Of a DNA stretch of 64,000 nucleotides, positions 62,189 to 64,000 are shown piece by piece. Position 1 is the stretch's first letter; each line of letters starts with the position of its first letter. The translations under genes and the position numbers were made by a program. The DNA lies in NCBI RefSeq assembly GCF_001507645.1, contig NZ_CP013909.1, positions 1,426,001 through 1,490,000 on the forward strand, written 5' to 3'. The notes beneath the pieces are model-generated. The model ran no database searches. It had not been told where the DNA came from and was given only the letters and a program-made list of their open reading frames with translations. This DNA comes from Hymenobacter sedentarius (lineage in GTDB: Bacteria > Bacteroidota > Bacteroidia > Cytophagales > Hymenobacteraceae).

Positions 62189-62388
62189 CTCCCCTCCTTA
62201 CCAAGGAGGGGACGCTGGCGCAACGCGCCAGCTGGGGTGGTTGAATCGTTGAACGATAGTAGAACGACTTGTGCTGGAACATCTGGCGGTAGCATCGTTC
62301 GGGTATCGTTCGGGTGTCGTGCAACGAATCCAACCACCCCCGTCCGAACCTGCGGTTCGAACATCCCCTCCTTATCCAAGGAGGGGAG
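62189..62388. repeat. Composite repeat element B, copy 2, inside the two-component operon
   Basis: A 200-bp copy in the same orientation as 48440-48612. The first 87 bp are almost identical, including the CCCCTCCTTACCAAGGAGGGG end, the GCTGGCGC(A/G)ACGCGCCAGC hairpin and TGGTTGAATCGTTG. The middle differs and is longer, with a tandem TCGTTCGGGTA / TCGTTCGGGTG. It lies between the response regulator stop (62176) and the histidine kinase start (62413). Confidence 0.88.
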
Positions 62389-62412
62389 TTGCATTTACTC
62401 CATCGCTCCCGC

Positions 62413-63690
62413 ATGAAGCTCCTGGCCCGCACCACCGTCATCTTCCTGATTTACGCCAGCGTGGTGGCGGCAGCGGGCACGTTCGTGTACTATGAGTTCA
62501 TCCGCAAAATCTACTACGCCTACGTTGACCGCACGCTGAGCCGGCGCAAGCTGCGCGTCGACAAGGCCTTGCGCCTGCACCTGCGCACGCCCTCCGACCT
62601 CACCTTCTGGCACAAGCTCGACCACAACGTGGAGTTTGTGCCGCTGCCGGCACCCGGCCCGCCCACGCGGTTTAGCCAGCGCATGATGTATAATGAGCTG
62701 ACCGGCCAAGTGGTGCCCTATCGGCAACTGGCGGCGCCGGTGCAGTTTCAGGGCCGGCCCTACCGGCTGGAGCTGCGCACCACCATGCTCGATAGCCAGG
62801 AGCTGCTGGCGCGCATCGTAATGGCCGGCGCGCTGCTGTTTGGCGTGTTGCTGGTGGGGCTGCTGGTGTTGCAGCACTTCCTGGCCCGCCGGCTCTGGGC
62901 GCCGTTCTACCACACGCTGGGCCAGCTGCAGCAATACAAGCTCGACCAGCACCAGCCCGTGCACCTGGCCCCCACGCGCATTCCCGAGTTCAAAGAGCTC
63001 AATTCGGCCCTGAGCCGGGTGCTGAACCGCAACCAGCGCATCTACCACCGCCAGAAAGAATTCACCGAAAACGCGGCTCACGAGCTGCAAACGCCCCTGG
63101 CCATCCTGCGCACCAAGCTCGACCTGCTGGTGCAGGAGCCGGGCCTCACCGAGGAGCAGGCCAGTCACATCGAGCCCCTGCTGGACGTGACGCAGCGCCT
63201 CACCCACCTCAGCCGCAGCCTGCTGCTGCTGGCCCACCTCGACCAGCAGCTGTTTTTTCCTTCCGAAACGGTGGACCTCGCCGCCGTCGTCCGTACCCAG
63301 CTGGGGCAGCTGCGCGAGCAGCTCGAAGCGGCCAACCTCACGCTGGTAACCGAGGGCCTGGCGCCCACGCTCACCGTGGCCGCCAACCGGTCGCTTATCG
63401 AAATCCTGGTGAGCAACCTGCTCAGCAATGCCATTCGGCACAACGTGCCCGGCGGTGAGCTGCGCGTCCAGCTCACGCCGGAGGCGCTTACGGTGGAAAA
63501 TACCGGCCGCCCGCAGGCCCTGCCCGCCGACCAGCTCTTTGTGCGCTTCCGGCCCGGCCCCGAGCGGCCGCCCGGCAGCGTGGGGCTGGGGCTGGCCATT
63601 GCCCGCCAGATTTGCGAGACCTACGGCTTTTTATTGAGCTACCACTACGAGGCGCCGGGTCGGCATTCCATGCGGGTGCGCATTCATTAA
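62413..63690 (+). CDS. Sensor histidine kinase (OmpR-type partner)
   Basis: A 425-residue kinase. The start ATG 62413 (MKLLARTTVIFLIYASVV) is chosen, since the longer open frame is encoded by the repeat element. Membrane helices lie at about 7-28 and 134-154, enclosing a periplasmic sensor of about 105 residues. A HAMP-like linker leads to HisKA with the phospho-acceptor His223 in EFTENAAHELQTPLAIL. The N box is NLLSNAIRHN; G2 is GSVGLGLAIARQICETYG. The G1 position reads ENTGRPQ instead of DNGxGI, a weak form also seen in other small kinases. Forms a pair with the upstream regulator. The stop overlaps the next gene on the opposite strand. Confidence 0.93.
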   Translation: MKLLARTTVIFLIYASVVAAAGTFVYYEFIRKIYYAYVDRTLSRRKLRVDKALRLHLRTPSDLTFWHKLDHNVEFVPLPAPGPPTRFSQRMMYNELTGQVVPYRQLAAPVQFQGRPYRLELRTTMLDSQELLARIVMAGALLFGVLLVGLLVLQHFLARRLWAPFYHTLGQLQQYKLDQHQPVHLAPTRIPEFKELNSALSRVLNRNQRIYHRQKEFTENAAHELQTPLAILRTKLDLLVQEPGLTEEQASHIEPLLDVTQRLTHLSRSLLLLAHLDQQLFFPSETVDLAAVVRTQLGQLREQLEAANLTLVTEGLAPTLTVAANRSLIEILVSNLLSNAIRHNVPGGELRVQLTPEALTVENTGRPQALPADQLFVRFRPGPERPPGSVGLGLAIARQICETYGFLLSYHYEAPGRHSMRVRIH

Positions 63691-64000
63691 GCCGGCCGGA
63701 GCGGGCCCAGCAAGCGGCGTGTTTCTTCCAGAATTTCAGCCCAATTTTCCAGATACATCATGTGGCCTTGGCCGGGCAGCAAGTGCACCCGCGCTCCGGC
63801 AATGCGGCTGGCCAGGTAGGGAATGTTGATGGGGTCCCATACGCCATCGGCGGTGCCGTGCCAAAGGGTAGTGGGTGCACGCACATCCTCAATGGCAAAG
63901 CCGGGCCGCCGGCACCATGCCTGGGCATCGTCGAACACGCCGCGGCCGTGGTGCGCGAAGCCTTGCACGGCCGCATCGCGCAGCAACTCTCGGAACCCGG
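63687..64000 (-). CDS. Alpha/beta hydrolase, C-terminal part (cut by window end)
   Basis: The last 104 residues of an alpha/beta-hydrolase are visible; the N-terminal end with the nucleophile is outside. Seen are the segment with the catalytic acid VRAPTTLWHGTADGVWDPINIPYLASRI (aspartate in HGTADGVWD) and the histidine in LPGQGHMMYLENW. These fit the family pattern HG-D and GH. The stop codon (63687-63689) overlaps the stop of the histidine kinase on the opposite strand, so the genes converge without a terminator. Substrate unknown. Confidence 0.85.
   Translation of the reverse strand, partial: GFRELLRDAAVQGFAHHGRGVFDDAQAWCRRPGFAIEDVRAPTTLWHGTADGVWDPINIPYLASRIAGARVHLLPGQGHMMYLENWAEILEETRRLLGPLRPA

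Noticed and set aside
62314..62412. N-terminal extension of the second histidine kinase
   Set aside because: These codons lie within or beside repeat element B; the protein beginning at 62413 has a proper first membrane helix.

Overview
The window looks like a chromosomal segment of a GC-rich member of the Bacteroidota, most likely Hymenobacter or a close relative in Hymenobacteraceae. Supporting signs are two secreted proteins with type IX secretion C-terminal domains, GIN-domain (DUF2807), DUF1599, BT_3928-like and DUF4397 proteins, a short-chain-type L-threonine dehydrogenase, a TonB-dependent receptor with a carboxypeptidase-regulatory-like N-domain, the rpsU-xer-hpf gene order, and several promoters matching the phylum-specific TTG / TAnnTTTG pattern. 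No rRNA, tRNA, CRISPR array, prophage or replication origin was seen.

Layout. 0-0.8 kb: a decayed IS3-type transposase next to the 3' end of an amidohydrolase gene. 1-5.3 kb: a TPR histidine kinase and small envelope proteins. 5.4-13 kb: uvrB, an ECF sigma factor with an overlapping membrane/beta-barrel partner, aroE, a DedA protein and a bestrophin. 13.2-20.3 kb: two paralogous type IX-secreted proteins and a phosphosulfolactate synthase; between the paralogues lies a remnant of the 3' end of that synthase gene, which reveals a segmental duplication. 20.4-27.5 kb: a TPR protein, a nucleotide-sugar-type epimerase and a polysaccharide export/tyrosine kinase/phosphatase set. 27.7-42 kb: housekeeping genes (acyl-CoA dehydrogenase, rpsU, xer, hpf, metK, ahcY, a flavin-dependent oxidoreductase, prolyl oligopeptidase, a sugar nucleotidyltransferase) with a few unknown envelope proteins. 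42-44.6 kb: lemA, two TPM-domain genes and a 59-residue lipoprotein. 44.6-51.7 kb: fatty-acid hydroxylase-like protein, shikimate kinase, orphan ABC permease, DoxX-like protein, DUF1599, folP, cdaA. 51.7-58.3 kb: threonine catabolism (kbl and divergent tdh), a patatin, TerC and a citrate transporter. 58.5-63.7 kb: a TonB-dependent receptor divergent from an OmpR-type two-component system, with a tandem direct repeat in the shared intergenic region. A partial hydrolase closes the window.

How genes work together. Clear functional sets are polysaccharide export with its tyrosine kinase and phosphatase (Wza/Wzc/YwqE-like), the methyl cycle (metK, ahcY), the shikimate pathway (aroE, aroK), threonine to glycine plus acetyl-CoA (tdh, kbl), and sigma/anti-sigma or two-component regulation of envelope functions. 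Many intergenic regions are filled by long inverted repeats of at least four kinds, some present in two or three copies. These dispersed palindromic elements are the most unusual structural trait of the window. I found no clearly new enzymatic or defence system. The best leads are the comA/secreted-protein duplication, the sigma partner that seems to link inner and outer membranes, the palindromic elements, and the candidate response-regulator operator near 61.36 kb.
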